Below, piece by piece: positions 24,201-29,133 of a DNA stretch of 29,133 bases (position 1 is the first letter of the stretch; each line of letters starts with the position of its first letter). The stretch is from Euryarchaeota archaeon UBA443 (GTDB lineage Archaea > Thermoplasmatota > Poseidoniia > Poseidoniales > Poseidoniaceae), in assembly GCA_002499195.1 (NCBI GenBank), contig DAKS01000017.1:15370-44502 (forward strand). Reading direction: 5' to 3'. The translations under genes and the position numbers were made by a program. A model generated the notes under the pieces. That model worked only from the letters and a program-made list of their open reading frames with translations. It ran no database searches and was not told where the DNA came from.

Positions 24201-26556
24201 TCAAACCGGCCATATCGAAGTAGCACTGCAGAACAATGGAATGTCTGCAGGTGATGGACAAATCGATGTGATCAATCTCCAAGGGTCTGTATTGATGTCC
24301 ACAACAAATGTGAGCGTGGTTGCGGGCGACCAACCGGGTTCGAGAATGTCTGTTACGATACCAATAACGCCAACACAACCGGGATGGCTCGACGTTCGTG
24401 TTCGTTACGCGCATGATAATTCAACATCGTTCGAACGTAATACACTGAACAATTTCATCATCATGCGAATATGGGTCAACGATGCCCCTGTAATCGAATC
24501 GGTTGCTTGCGATCAAGATGAATATGCTCGAGGGGATTCGTTCCTTTGTACTGTGACTGCTTCCGATGATGAACGAGTGGAATCGGTTGAAATGGGTTGG
24601 AGCGTCATTTGCTCGAACTGTTCAATTAACAATACGGCATGGAACATCGGTTTAATGGGTTCAAGTGACAACGGAACGACCTGGGAAGCCATGATTACGT
24701 TACCAACTAATGTCACAATAGGTGAACTTGCGCTCCACATCACTGCAACAGATGGTCTCGGTATTGAAGCGGAACGTCTTGTTGAAAACGTCTCCACAAT
24801 ATTGGATGCTCCATCGTCATGGTTCGGCCCACATATGTCGAATGCGGACCCTGATTGGCTTGGAGTGACGCAGTTACCATCAACTTCTTCCATGGGTATA
24901 CATCGTGGTGTTCAGCAAACGATTACCGGCTGTGTTCTAGATGTGGACCACAATAATGCAACTGAACAGCCACAATTCCTTGTTTCTCGAGGATTGCTTA
25001 GTGAACTCGTTTACGTTGCTATGGGGGATGCGAATCATCATTGTTATCAAGCATCCTTCATGGTTGAGAACGGTTCGTCTACGGATTCAATCGACATTGA
25101 AATGCGTAAGGATGATGGAAGCCTTGTTACTCAACGTACCATTCTAATCGAAGATAAAGTACCACAAATCCAGTTGTTTTTCGAAAATAATTCCACTGCA
25201 TCCATCGACCGGATTGTCGATAATGATGACGAATTCCTTCATATTGTAGTATTCGATGAAGATGATTTTGTCAATGCTTACCTTGCAGATGTTGAAATCG
25301 ATTGGCCGGGATATGGTTTGCAAGTTCTTTCGGCTGAAGGATTCGTCAATCAAGGCGAGATTCGAATAAAACTCGTACCACCTGTTGAGCTCCTCGAGGC
25401 AGGCGAAATCAACGTCTTGGTCGTACTACAAGATTCACGAGGCGTTGAATCGACATCAACAACAACCATCCCGTTGGTTCTCAATGCTCCAAGAATCGTT
25501 TCGATAATCCCTTGTAATGAACAAGGAACAATCGAGGAGTTGATGTTTGGCCATCCGGCTGTTCTAGGTGCGATCATCGAGAGCGACCGCCCGTTGGAAA
25601 ACATTCAACTTTCATTACGACAATTGGGTTGGTCCGTTAACGCTCCTCAGATTCAACAACCAACATGGGTCCAATCAAACGATGGTTGCCTACAAGCATC
25701 GGGAGATGAAGTCTACTGGTTCAGACTTCAATTGGACGGTTCCTTTGCTTCTGATAATGGTTCGATTCAATTGATTGCATCAACAATTGACGGCTACCCG
25801 GCCTCAATGCAAATTTCAATGCTATTCAGACATGCTCCTCCAATCATCAATGGTACAGTTCCAGAATCTGTTGAAGCTGGTAGTGATCTTTCGTTCCAAC
25901 TATCTATTACTGATTTGGATGGCCTAGGTGATGTGTCGTGTGCTGCAAACATCATCGATGACAACAACAGCGCTATTTGGCAGAAAGACTTCCGTCCTAT
26001 TGAAACACTGGATGCTGATGGTTTCAATCAATTGAGATGGCCGATTCCGCGAAATTTGAATGAATCGACCGACTCCCTTCGAATTCATGTTGCTTGTGAA
26101 GATTCGGATGGGGAAACAGGTGAATGGGACTCAGTCAACAACATTACTATTGAACCATATGTTTGTCGTTTGAATTGCAACATGACAAATGATGAAGAAA
26201 TCACAACTTCAGGTTCAACCTCTTCATTGCCTTGGATTTTCTTTGGAGTGGGATTACTAATTGTATTATTGACAACAATTTTGGTTGCTCGACGGCGAGG
26301 AATCGAAGAGAAATGGGCAACTGATGAATCCCTCGATGACTTTGATCAACTTACCTCGGACTCCATCGCACAAGCAGAAGCCTCGCTCTTGAGTATGTCT
26401 GCCGAAACCCCTTCAATTCCCGATGGTTGGACTGAAGAGGCATTCATAGAATGGTTACAAGGCGATAAGCCTGATGATTGGACTGATGAACAGTGGGAAT
26501 CAATCCGTCAGGAACATGCTTCCAGTCTTGAGTCTCCAGAAATCAAGACCGATTAG
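21289..26556 (+). CDS. Giant membrane-anchored surface protein: TIGR03790-like domain split by PA14 and LamG-like domains
   Basis: A 1755-residue exported protein. A signal peptide (SLFLVSLMLGSLFSALPTASS) precedes a TIGR03790-like domain whose first half spans about residues 45-310 (GVLINNKSEASKTIGWAFVQ, YLVTSKGMPLKV, GFYLVTRLTGYTVETALDLI). A PA14 domain follows, about 374-525 (GIFAEYFDNEG, GNWTFYLTSDDGSELWLDG), then a LamG/concanavalin-like domain, about 536-727 (LIHAWNFDEG, DDYVEVDV, YLDGVHV). The second half of the TIGR03790 domain resumes at about 855-950 (GVKGYVYEPYL, NFAEANAAANTYISWMGVVV, GDPKMAPY). A CARDB-like segment and Ig-like domains fill residues 960-1640. One membrane helix (about 1648-1668, FFGVGLLIVLLTTILVA) leads to an 84-residue cytoplasmic tail with DGWTEEAFIEWLQG and DDWTDEQWESI. 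No SD is seen; the start is probably leaderless. Glycan binding at the cell surface is inferred from PA14 and LamG. Confidence 0.88.
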   Translation: MAGRGTSLFLVSLMLGSLFSALPTASSNSQQTTSLEPLENLFQGFTTGDNWLNLDNQTIAVPNGFDAIEVYDYSDVGVLINNKSEASKTIGWAFVQARNISHERVFVFDLDGTPTGETINRNQFTDFFALPFLEMLNNRSNVSDMNYLVTSKGMPLKVNGGQNKASFDQEFALLGGSYNNSIGGDYWSTHSYGPLSGGGFESFSRQKHGFYLVTRLTGYTVETALDLIDKANNSLGQSGTYVLDLATNRNGSGYKFWNDDLYTANSTLTDLYNQSVYFDEETGFVTNVSNVMGYASWGSNDGNWGANWGRNTGFETEDTSWSSGVKYWNSTVPTLSSGDSFAWNYQTGVKNAGSASLEAAISASCSDESSNGTQGIFAEYFDNEGVSFNTGSMPSLIDRAPEHTRIESSLQYNSMYSAYPGLDDRFKNNWGARFSGLINIPDSGNWTFYLTSDDGSELWLDGTSLVTNYGSHGMREMSGTRNISSGLHDFKIEFFQGGGPHGLHLKWEGPNQSKAMVPASAFVVSDGTPPSVSTLIHAWNFDEGIGTESNDSVVNGSNMTLYNMNATNWRTCADGGCLWYDGIDDYVEVDVDDWVGNFTVSQWVWANSTTLPNYASVLAVSDNAGSNTSFQHAVFSGEWRLHNNQTHAFGDVEAQQWMHLVTVFDSGSARQYLDGVHVRTTSFPTGSLNNIDLYKLGVNRAGSTYFEGMIDKVMVWESALSDDEITILSRDIYQDCQAYSGSGASGASLEQFVTIDPELEDHAWIVSLAGKRNGDVYGSYTMIVEGIDDQGNILSSNTSDSKTFENDWGSAAMRFRPHENATSLRITVPLNVVATSTSGSVYIDSFILRAIRPHMSWVDGSIAETAVSTGGRSFTLGTTYGQSLVADLLEDGVSGVKGYVYEPYLTAVGQPSVLFSMYSQGYNFAEANAAANTYISWMGVVVGDPKMAPYMSTLHDVELLDTRILNNFSVGQTGHIEVALQNNGMSAGDGQIDVINLQGSVLMSTTNVSVVAGDQPGSRMSVTIPITPTQPGWLDVRVRYAHDNSTSFERNTLNNFIIMRIWVNDAPVIESVACDQDEYARGDSFLCTVTASDDERVESVEMGWSVICSNCSINNTAWNIGLMGSSDNGTTWEAMITLPTNVTIGELALHITATDGLGIEAERLVENVSTILDAPSSWFGPHMSNADPDWLGVTQLPSTSSMGIHRGVQQTITGCVLDVDHNNATEQPQFLVSRGLLSELVYVAMGDANHHCYQASFMVENGSSTDSIDIEMRKDDGSLVTQRTILIEDKVPQIQLFFENNSTASIDRIVDNDDEFLHIVVFDEDDFVNAYLADVEIDWPGYGLQVLSAEGFVNQGEIRIKLVPPVELLEAGEINVLVVLQDSRGVESTSTTTIPLVLNAPRIVSIIPCNEQGTIEELMFGHPAVLGAIIESDRPLENIQLSLRQLGWSVNAPQIQQPTWVQSNDGCLQASGDEVYWFRLQLDGSFASDNGSIQLIASTIDGYPASMQISMLFRHAPPIINGTVPESVEAGSDLSFQLSITDLDGLGDVSCAANIIDDNNSAIWQKDFRPIETLDADGFNQLRWPIPRNLNESTDSLRIHVACEDSDGETGEWDSVNNITIEPYVCRLNCNMTNDEEITTSGSTSSLPWIFFGVGLLIVLLTTILVARRRGIEEKWATDESLDDFDQLTSDSIAQAEASLLSMSAETPSIPDGWTEEAFIEWLQGDKPDDWTDEQWESIRQEHASSLESPEIKTD

Positions 26557-26583
26557 ATATTATTCTGAATGCACAAGGACGGG

Positions 26584-26826
26584 ATGGTCGTCATGGCGGT
26601 AGGGTATGTGTTACTGAATGTTGTTCCTGGGGCGGAGCATGATGTTTATCTTCAATTAAAGGATCTTGACAACGTTACTGATGTCACCGTATTGTTCGGT
26701 GATTATGATTTGATTGTCAAATTAAACGCTGATGATCTTTCATCCATTGCAACAATTGTCGTTGAGTCGATTCGTCAAATTTCTGGCATTCTTGATTCAA
26801 AGACACTTGCAGGGGCAGAATTCTAG
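26584..26826 (+). CDS. Stand-alone Lrp/AsnC-type ligand-binding (RAM) domain protein
   Basis: About 80 residues forming only the RAM effector-binding domain of Lrp/AsnC regulators, without the DNA-binding helix-turn-helix. Typical features are the first strand GYVLLNVVPGAEHDVYLQL, the central VTDVTVLFGDYDLIVKLNA (the G(D/E)YD motif) and the closing IVVESIRQISGILDSKTL. Stand-alone RAM proteins form ring oligomers that bind amino acids or modulate full-length Lrp partners. Starts at 26569, 26584 and 26593 are possible; AAGGA lies four bases before 26584, while the domain itself begins at 26593. It follows the giant surface gene after about 27 bases, so it is probably cotranscribed. A perfect inverted repeat begins at its stop codon. 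Confidence 0.85.
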   Translation: MVVMAVGYVLLNVVPGAEHDVYLQLKDLDNVTDVTVLFGDYDLIVKLNADDLSSIATIVVESIRQISGILDSKTLAGAEF

Positions 26827-26882
26827 CCTTTCAGTAACCTTTTTTCATCATTTTTGGCCTTCGGAATGCAGTACTGAAAGGC
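26826..26882. repeat. 11-bp perfect inverted repeat with T-rich loop
   Basis: GCCTTTCAGTA at 26826-26836 is exactly repeated in inverse as TACTGAAAGGC at 26872-26882, separated by 35 bases that contain two T runs (26840-26845 and 26851-26855). It starts at the last base of the RAM-domain stop codon. As RNA it could form a stem; the T runs could serve as an archaeal terminator for the upstream unit. As DNA it could instead be part of the MC1 control region. Confidence 0.7.
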
Positions 26883-26900
26883 ATATGTGACGCAGTATTG
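26868..26900 (+). repeat. Near-identical 9-bp direct repeats upstream of the MC1 promoter
   Basis: GCAGTACTG (26868-26876) and GCAGTATTG (26892-26900) differ at one base and lie 24 bases apart, just upstream of the MC1 TATA box. The first contains the 8-base palindrome CAGTACTG. They could be operator half-sites. No regulator is identified. Confidence 0.4.
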
Positions 26901-26914
26901 CCTTTTTTCGCCAC

Positions 26915-26926
26915 AAAATATAATAA
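26915..26926 (+). promoter_or_regulatory. TATA-box promoter of the MC1 gene
   Basis: AAAATATAATAA is an archaeal TATA box with an A-rich upstream element. The expected start about 26 bases downstream (near 26945) gives a short leader containing the SD. A T6 run (26903-26908) lies just upstream. Confidence 0.7.
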
Positions 26927-26948
26927 CTAGAAGTTGTGGTTGAGGTTC

Positions 26949-26954
26949 GGAGGT
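26949..26954 (+). promoter_or_regulatory. Shine-Dalgarno site of the MC1 gene
   Basis: GGAGGT is seven bases before the ATG at 26962, close to the ideal sequence and spacing. This fits strong translation of an abundant chromatin protein. Confidence 0.75.
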
Positions 26955-26961
26955 AATCCAA

Positions 26962-27225
26962 ATGTCAGACAAGAAATATTTCGTTCTCATGGAGAACGGT
27001 AAAGACACGAGCCAAGTATTTGCGAGCAAGCAACCACGAGGAGCAGCCCTCAAAGCTGCAACCCGTGGACACACGAACATCCGCCTACGAGAGCGTGGCA
27101 CCAAGCGTGTACACGTTTTCACAGGCTCGATCACAATGGTCGACAAGCCTGCTGGTGGCCCTGCTTGGCTCCCAGACAAGATCAAGAAGGCTAACGTCAA
27201 GAAGCAAGGCATCGAGCACCTTTGA
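26962..27225 (+). CDS. Chromosomal protein MC1
   Basis: Small basic DNA-binding protein that bends and compacts archaeal chromosomal DNA as a monomer. The 87-residue protein matches the MC1 family along its whole length (family about 90): an N-terminal strand KKYFVLMENGKDT, QPRGAALKAATRG, the hallmark NIRLRERGTKRVHVFTG with the Arg/Lys-rich DNA-contacting strand, and PAWLPDKIKKANVKKQGIE at the C-terminus. MC1 was described in Methanosarcina and is found in haloarchaea and marine group II/III archaea, so it is a useful taxonomic marker here. It has its own clear TATA box, an optimal SD and a terminator-like hairpin, so it is a monocistronic and probably highly expressed gene. It uses more C-ending codons than its neighbours (AAG, GCC, ATC, CGC), consistent with high expression. 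Confidence 0.95.
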   Translation: MSDKKYFVLMENGKDTSQVFASKQPRGAALKAATRGHTNIRLRERGTKRVHVFTGSITMVDKPAGGPAWLPDKIKKANVKKQGIEHL

Positions 27226-27287
27226 GGCGCTTGATCACTTCTGATCTTTGACTCGTTCGACGAGTGTTGCCACAAAAGTGGCTATCC

Positions 27288-27324
27288 GCCCCATCAATGA
27301 TTCAGGTCCTTGGTGGGGCTTTTC
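27288..27324 (+). terminator. Terminator-like hairpin downstream of MC1
   Basis: GCCCCATCA (27288-27296) pairs with TGGTGGGGC (27311-27319) with one G-U pair, a 14-base loop and an immediate TTTTC tail. Two shorter stems precede it: ACTCG/CGAGT (27251-27265) and GCCAC/GTGGC around an AAAA loop (27269-27282). This fits termination of the MC1 transcript before the convergent gene. Archaea mainly use T runs, so the hairpin's contribution is uncertain. Confidence 0.55.
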
Positions 27325-27353
27325 TAATTTAGCACCTTTCAAAATTGTACTGA

Positions 27354-27689
27354 TCAAACCGACTTCGGTTTGAATTGATGGTTTTTCAGTTCTTCCGGAA
27401 GAGAAGTCATTTGACCTTTTTCTCCAATCGATTGAGCCCATGTCACCAGTGCATCGTAATGCTCACTTGTACCAAGTTCGCCAAGCCAGATGCGATCATT
27501 TCCATCCATCATCAATGAGACGTTCTTCATGCTGCATGGACCCAGGCATCCAGAAATGGAGAGTTTGACATGTTCCTTGAGCCCATGTTCCTCCCATGCG
27601 GTCTTCAGCATATCAATAGGGACAACATCGTTTCCCTTTTCGAGACGACCACAACAGCAACCGTCACAGACCATTAATCGCGGTGACAT
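27354..27689 (-). CDS. Small cysteine-rich, ferredoxin-like protein beside CobW
   Basis: A 111-residue protein resembling thioredoxin-fold (2Fe-2S) ferredoxins. It has an N-terminal cysteine cluster MVCDGCCCGR, then after a helix the second cluster SISGCLGPCSMKN, giving a CxxC...CxxxC arrangement able to hold an iron-sulfur cluster or another metal. The middle (VPIDMLKTAWEEHGLKEHV) is helical, and DRIWLGELGTSEHYDALVTW completes the fold. The frame is open far upstream, but that part runs antiparallel to nothing conserved and overlaps the cobW gene in another frame, so I chose the ATG at 27689, 16 bases after the cobW stop. Similar small ferredoxins lie beside CobW-type genes in other microbes, as I recall. 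A metal-handling or electron-transfer role is inferred; direct metal binding to the CCC cluster is an alternative. Confidence 0.75.
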   Translation of the reverse strand: MSPRLMVCDGCCCGRLEKGNDVVPIDMLKTAWEEHGLKEHVKLSISGCLGPCSMKNVSLMMDGNDRIWLGELGTSEHYDALVTWAQSIGEKGQMTSLPEELKNHQFKPKSV

Positions 27690-27705
27690 ATCTTTCAACT
27701 CTAAT

Positions 27706-28896
27706 TCAAAGGGTTGTACGAACGTAATCATCGTTGTCAATTGGAACCCAAACGTTTGACTTCTCATCGTTTTGAATCTCAACACGGTACGGATTGCCCT
27801 GATCCCACAATTTAATGATTCGACCTTCCGTAAATTCACCAATGTTTGCATAGACTGTATCTCCGAGATTGAATCGAAGTTCTTCTGCTTGACATTCCAT
27901 GAGTCCTTTCTGAAGTGCATCGTGATCAAGATCTCGGCCGATGAAAACAAATCGACACTCTCGTGTTTCGCCTTCCTTCCACAAACCAATATCACGACTA
28001 TAATCGCCTCCAAAGAGCATGTGGACACCTTGGAAGACATACTTTTCATCAACACCTTTCACAGCAAGGACCCCCTTGTATCGGAACAGATTTTCACCAT
28101 GTTCACGCATGAGATTGCCGATGTATCGTTCGAGTTTGTTCACATTGAGTTCCCCTTCGAATTTCATACTCGTTGAGGTGACACGGTCATCGTGCTCATG
28201 TTCCGCTTCAGTATCGAGGAATTCAGGATCCATTTCGAGTGTCTTTTCCAAATCGAACGCCCCGATATTGACGAGTTCTTTTGGATCAATGATGCTGTTT
28301 TGTGTGTAGAAAATTGGTGCGAAGCCATTGATCGACTTGATACGAGCCTCAACATCGCTGAGTTCTGCTTCATCGACGAGATCAATTTTGTTGAGCATGA
28401 TACGGTCAGCAAAGGCCAATTGCTCAACAGATTCATTCTCTACACCCTCTGGTTTCTCATCATCGAGGTGTTGTACGATATGCTTTGCATCAACAACGGT
28501 GATAATACCATCGAGGTTGTAATTGTTTGAAACTCGCTCGTCAGCAAAGAACGTTTGCGCAACAGGAGCTGGATCGGCAAGCCCGGTCGTCTCAATAATG
28601 ACACCATCGAAATCCTTGATTCGGTCGTACATATTGTCCAGAACTTCGGTAAGATCGCCACGAACTGTACAGCAAATACATCCATTCATGACCTCGATAA
28701 TGCTCTCTTCTGAACTCTCCACCAGAATGTTTTCGTCAATACCGACATCACCAAACTCATTTTCGATAACAGCGAATTTCATCTTATGTTCAGTGCTTGT
28801 AAGAATATGGTTGAGAAGTGTAGTCTTTCCTGAACCAAGAAATCCAGTTAATACAGTTACAGGCAGCCGATTGTCTTGTTCGCTTTCACTCATCAT
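27706..28896 (-). CDS. CobW/COG0523-family G3E GTPase (metallochaperone) with extra C-terminal domain
   Basis: GTP-driven metal chaperone of the COG0523 group, which delivers zinc, cobalt or iron to client proteins. Residue numbers are from the ATG at 28896 (396 residues). Motifs are Walker A GFLGSGKTT (K24), ENEFGDVGID, the metal-binding NGCICC (CxCC) signature, the Walker B region GVIIETTGLADPAPV and the guanine-specificity motif NKIDL. A short acidic/His segment (EAEHEHDD) precedes the CobW C-terminal domain (about 245-330: FEGELNVNKLERYI, FRYKGVLAV, RECRFVFIGRDLD). The last 60 residues form an additional small beta domain (FNLGDTVYANIGEF, IIKLWDQGNPYRVEI, VWVPIDNDDYVR). A GTG at 28902 is an alternative start; the TATA box lies about 26 bases before it, so the mRNA is leaderless or nearly so. 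The cysteine-rich gene follows 16 bases downstream. The metal specificity is not determinable. Confidence 0.9.
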   Translation of the reverse strand: MMSESEQDNRLPVTVLTGFLGSGKTTLLNHILTSTEHKMKFAVIENEFGDVGIDENILVESSEESIIEVMNGCICCTVRGDLTEVLDNMYDRIKDFDGVIIETTGLADPAPVAQTFFADERVSNNYNLDGIITVVDAKHIVQHLDDEKPEGVENESVEQLAFADRIMLNKIDLVDEAELSDVEARIKSINGFAPIFYTQNSIIDPKELVNIGAFDLEKTLEMDPEFLDTEAEHEHDDRVTSTSMKFEGELNVNKLERYIGNLMREHGENLFRYKGVLAVKGVDEKYVFQGVHMLFGGDYSRDIGLWKEGETRECRFVFIGRDLDHDALQKGLMECQAEELRFNLGDTVYANIGEFTEGRIIKLWDQGNPYRVEIQNDEKSNVWVPIDNDDYVRTTL

Positions 28897-28924
28897 ACTC
28901 ACTTATTTTCTCGACTCTTAATAC

Positions 28925-28932
28925 GTATATAA
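28925..28932 (-). promoter_or_regulatory. TATA box of the cobW unit
   Basis: On the minus strand TTATATAC is centred about 26 bases upstream of 28902, placing the transcription start at the GTG (28902) or just before the ATG (28896). No complete SD is present, so a leaderless or near-leaderless transcript is inferred. No operator is recognised around it. Confidence 0.6.
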
Positions 28933-29033
28933 CCCAAACTATTAATCTCTGGCAAGGATATTATTATCTCCAATTCAAACGTTCTGTAGTTGCTATATAC
29001 ACCATTTCAAAGGCTAGGGGATAAGGTTGGTAT

Positions 29034-29048
29034 AGACCAGAGTGGTCT
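29034..29048. repeat. Perfect 6-bp inverted repeat with 3-base spacer
   Basis: AGACCA (29034-29039) and TGGTCT (29043-29048) are exact inverse copies around GAG. The pair lies about 13 bases upstream of a TATA-like TATAG (29061-29065). It could be an operator for the gene starting at the right edge, or a small hairpin if the region is transcribed. Confidence 0.45.
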
Positions 29049-29090
29049 GAAAAGTGAGTCTATAGTGTTCTACGAATAAAGCCATTATGT

Positions 29091-29133
29091 ATGACGGTAA
29101 GGGAAGTCCGTGAGGCTTCTTTTCTCTTTGCTG
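29091..29133 (+). CDS. Possible 5' end of a protein gene cut by the window edge
   Basis: From the ATG at 29091 an open frame runs to the window end (MTVREVREASFLFA, 14 codons), reading like the start of an amphipathic helix. A TATA-like TCTATAGTG is centred about 28 bases upstream, right for a leaderless mRNA, and the window otherwise would leave about 230 bases without a gene. The stretch is too short to identify a family. The alternative is that the same sequence belongs to an RNA gene. Confidence 0.35.
   Translation, partial: MTVREVREASFLFA

Noticed and set aside
27235..27441. A 68-codon minus-strand frame between the MC1 gene and the cysteine-rich gene.
   Set aside because: It overlaps the cysteine-rich gene in another frame and most of its unique part is the stem-loop terminator region of MC1. 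No SD and no recognisable protein pattern support it.
27690..28055. A 122-residue N-terminal extension of the cysteine-rich protein.
   Set aside because: It lies wholly inside the cobW gene in a different frame, and its sequence is unlike any domain; the conserved part begins near the ATG at 27689.
29091..29133. RNase P RNA start, because AAGGGAAGTCC resembles the conserved GAGGAAAGUCC element (9 of 11 bases).
   Set aside because: Two mismatches in a nearly invariant element, no visible P1-P3 pairing upstream, and an open protein-like frame over the same bases. Too little sequence remains to decide.
1..29133. tRNA, rRNA, CRISPR array, insertion sequence or prophage.
   Set aside because: No tRNA-like cloverleaf, rRNA segment, regularly spaced repeats, transposase or integrase was seen. 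Base and codon use looks even across the window apart from the highly expressed MC1 gene.

Overview
The window looks like a compact stretch of an archaeal chromosome, most likely a planktonic euryarchaeon of the Marine Group II / Poseidoniales type. The archaeal signs are the chromosomal protein MC1, a DacZ-like diadenylate cyclase, an Hjc-type Holliday junction resolvase, an Lhr-type helicase, TATA-box promoters and a mixture of Shine-Dalgarno (SD) and apparently leaderless starts. Giant secreted proteins with one C-terminal membrane anchor and a short cytoplasmic tail also fit. The group assignment is inference from gene content; no rRNA or tRNA gene is present to confirm it.

Layout. 1-3.5 kb (minus): a presenilin-type (A22) membrane aspartyl protease with a large extracytoplasmic insert, then serS. 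3.5-5.3 kb (plus): a FolC-like ligase and a dCMP deaminase. 5.3-13.5 kb (minus): a 1700-residue surface protein, then an Lhr helicase. 13.6-15.0 kb (plus): a small membrane protein and a signal peptidase I. 15.0-15.6 kb (minus): an unrecognised gene, divergent from a site-2 protease (plus, to 17.1 kb). 17.1-18.8 kb (minus): an Hjc-like resolvase and a YD-repeat lipoprotein. 18.9-19.7 kb (plus): a predicted RNase H-fold protein. 19.7-21.2 kb (minus): a macro-domain gene followed by the diadenylate cyclase. 21.3-26.8 kb (plus): a 1755-residue mosaic surface protein and a stand-alone Lrp-type RAM domain. 27.0 kb (plus): MC1 with clear promoter and terminator. 27.3-28.9 kb (minus): a CobW-family GTPase and a small Fe-S/ferredoxin-like protein. 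The last ~230 bases hold the cobW promoter and possibly the first codons of another gene.

Themes. Three membrane proteases (A22 presenilin-like, signal peptidase I, site-2 protease) lie close to two giant membrane-anchored surface proteins and a lipoprotein, so much of the window concerns making, cleaving and anchoring envelope proteins. A second theme is nucleic acid and nucleotide handling: Lhr, Hjc, the RNase H-fold protein, dCMP deaminase, FolC, c-di-AMP synthesis, the macro domain and MC1. Packing is very tight: four of five convergent gene pairs have abutting or overlapping stop codons.

The strongest leads are the presenilin-like protease with a propeller-like insert, the giant protein in which PA14 and LamG-like domains split a TIGR03790-type domain, the macro/diadenylate cyclase gene pair, and the CobW protein with an extra C-terminal domain beside a cysteine-rich partner.
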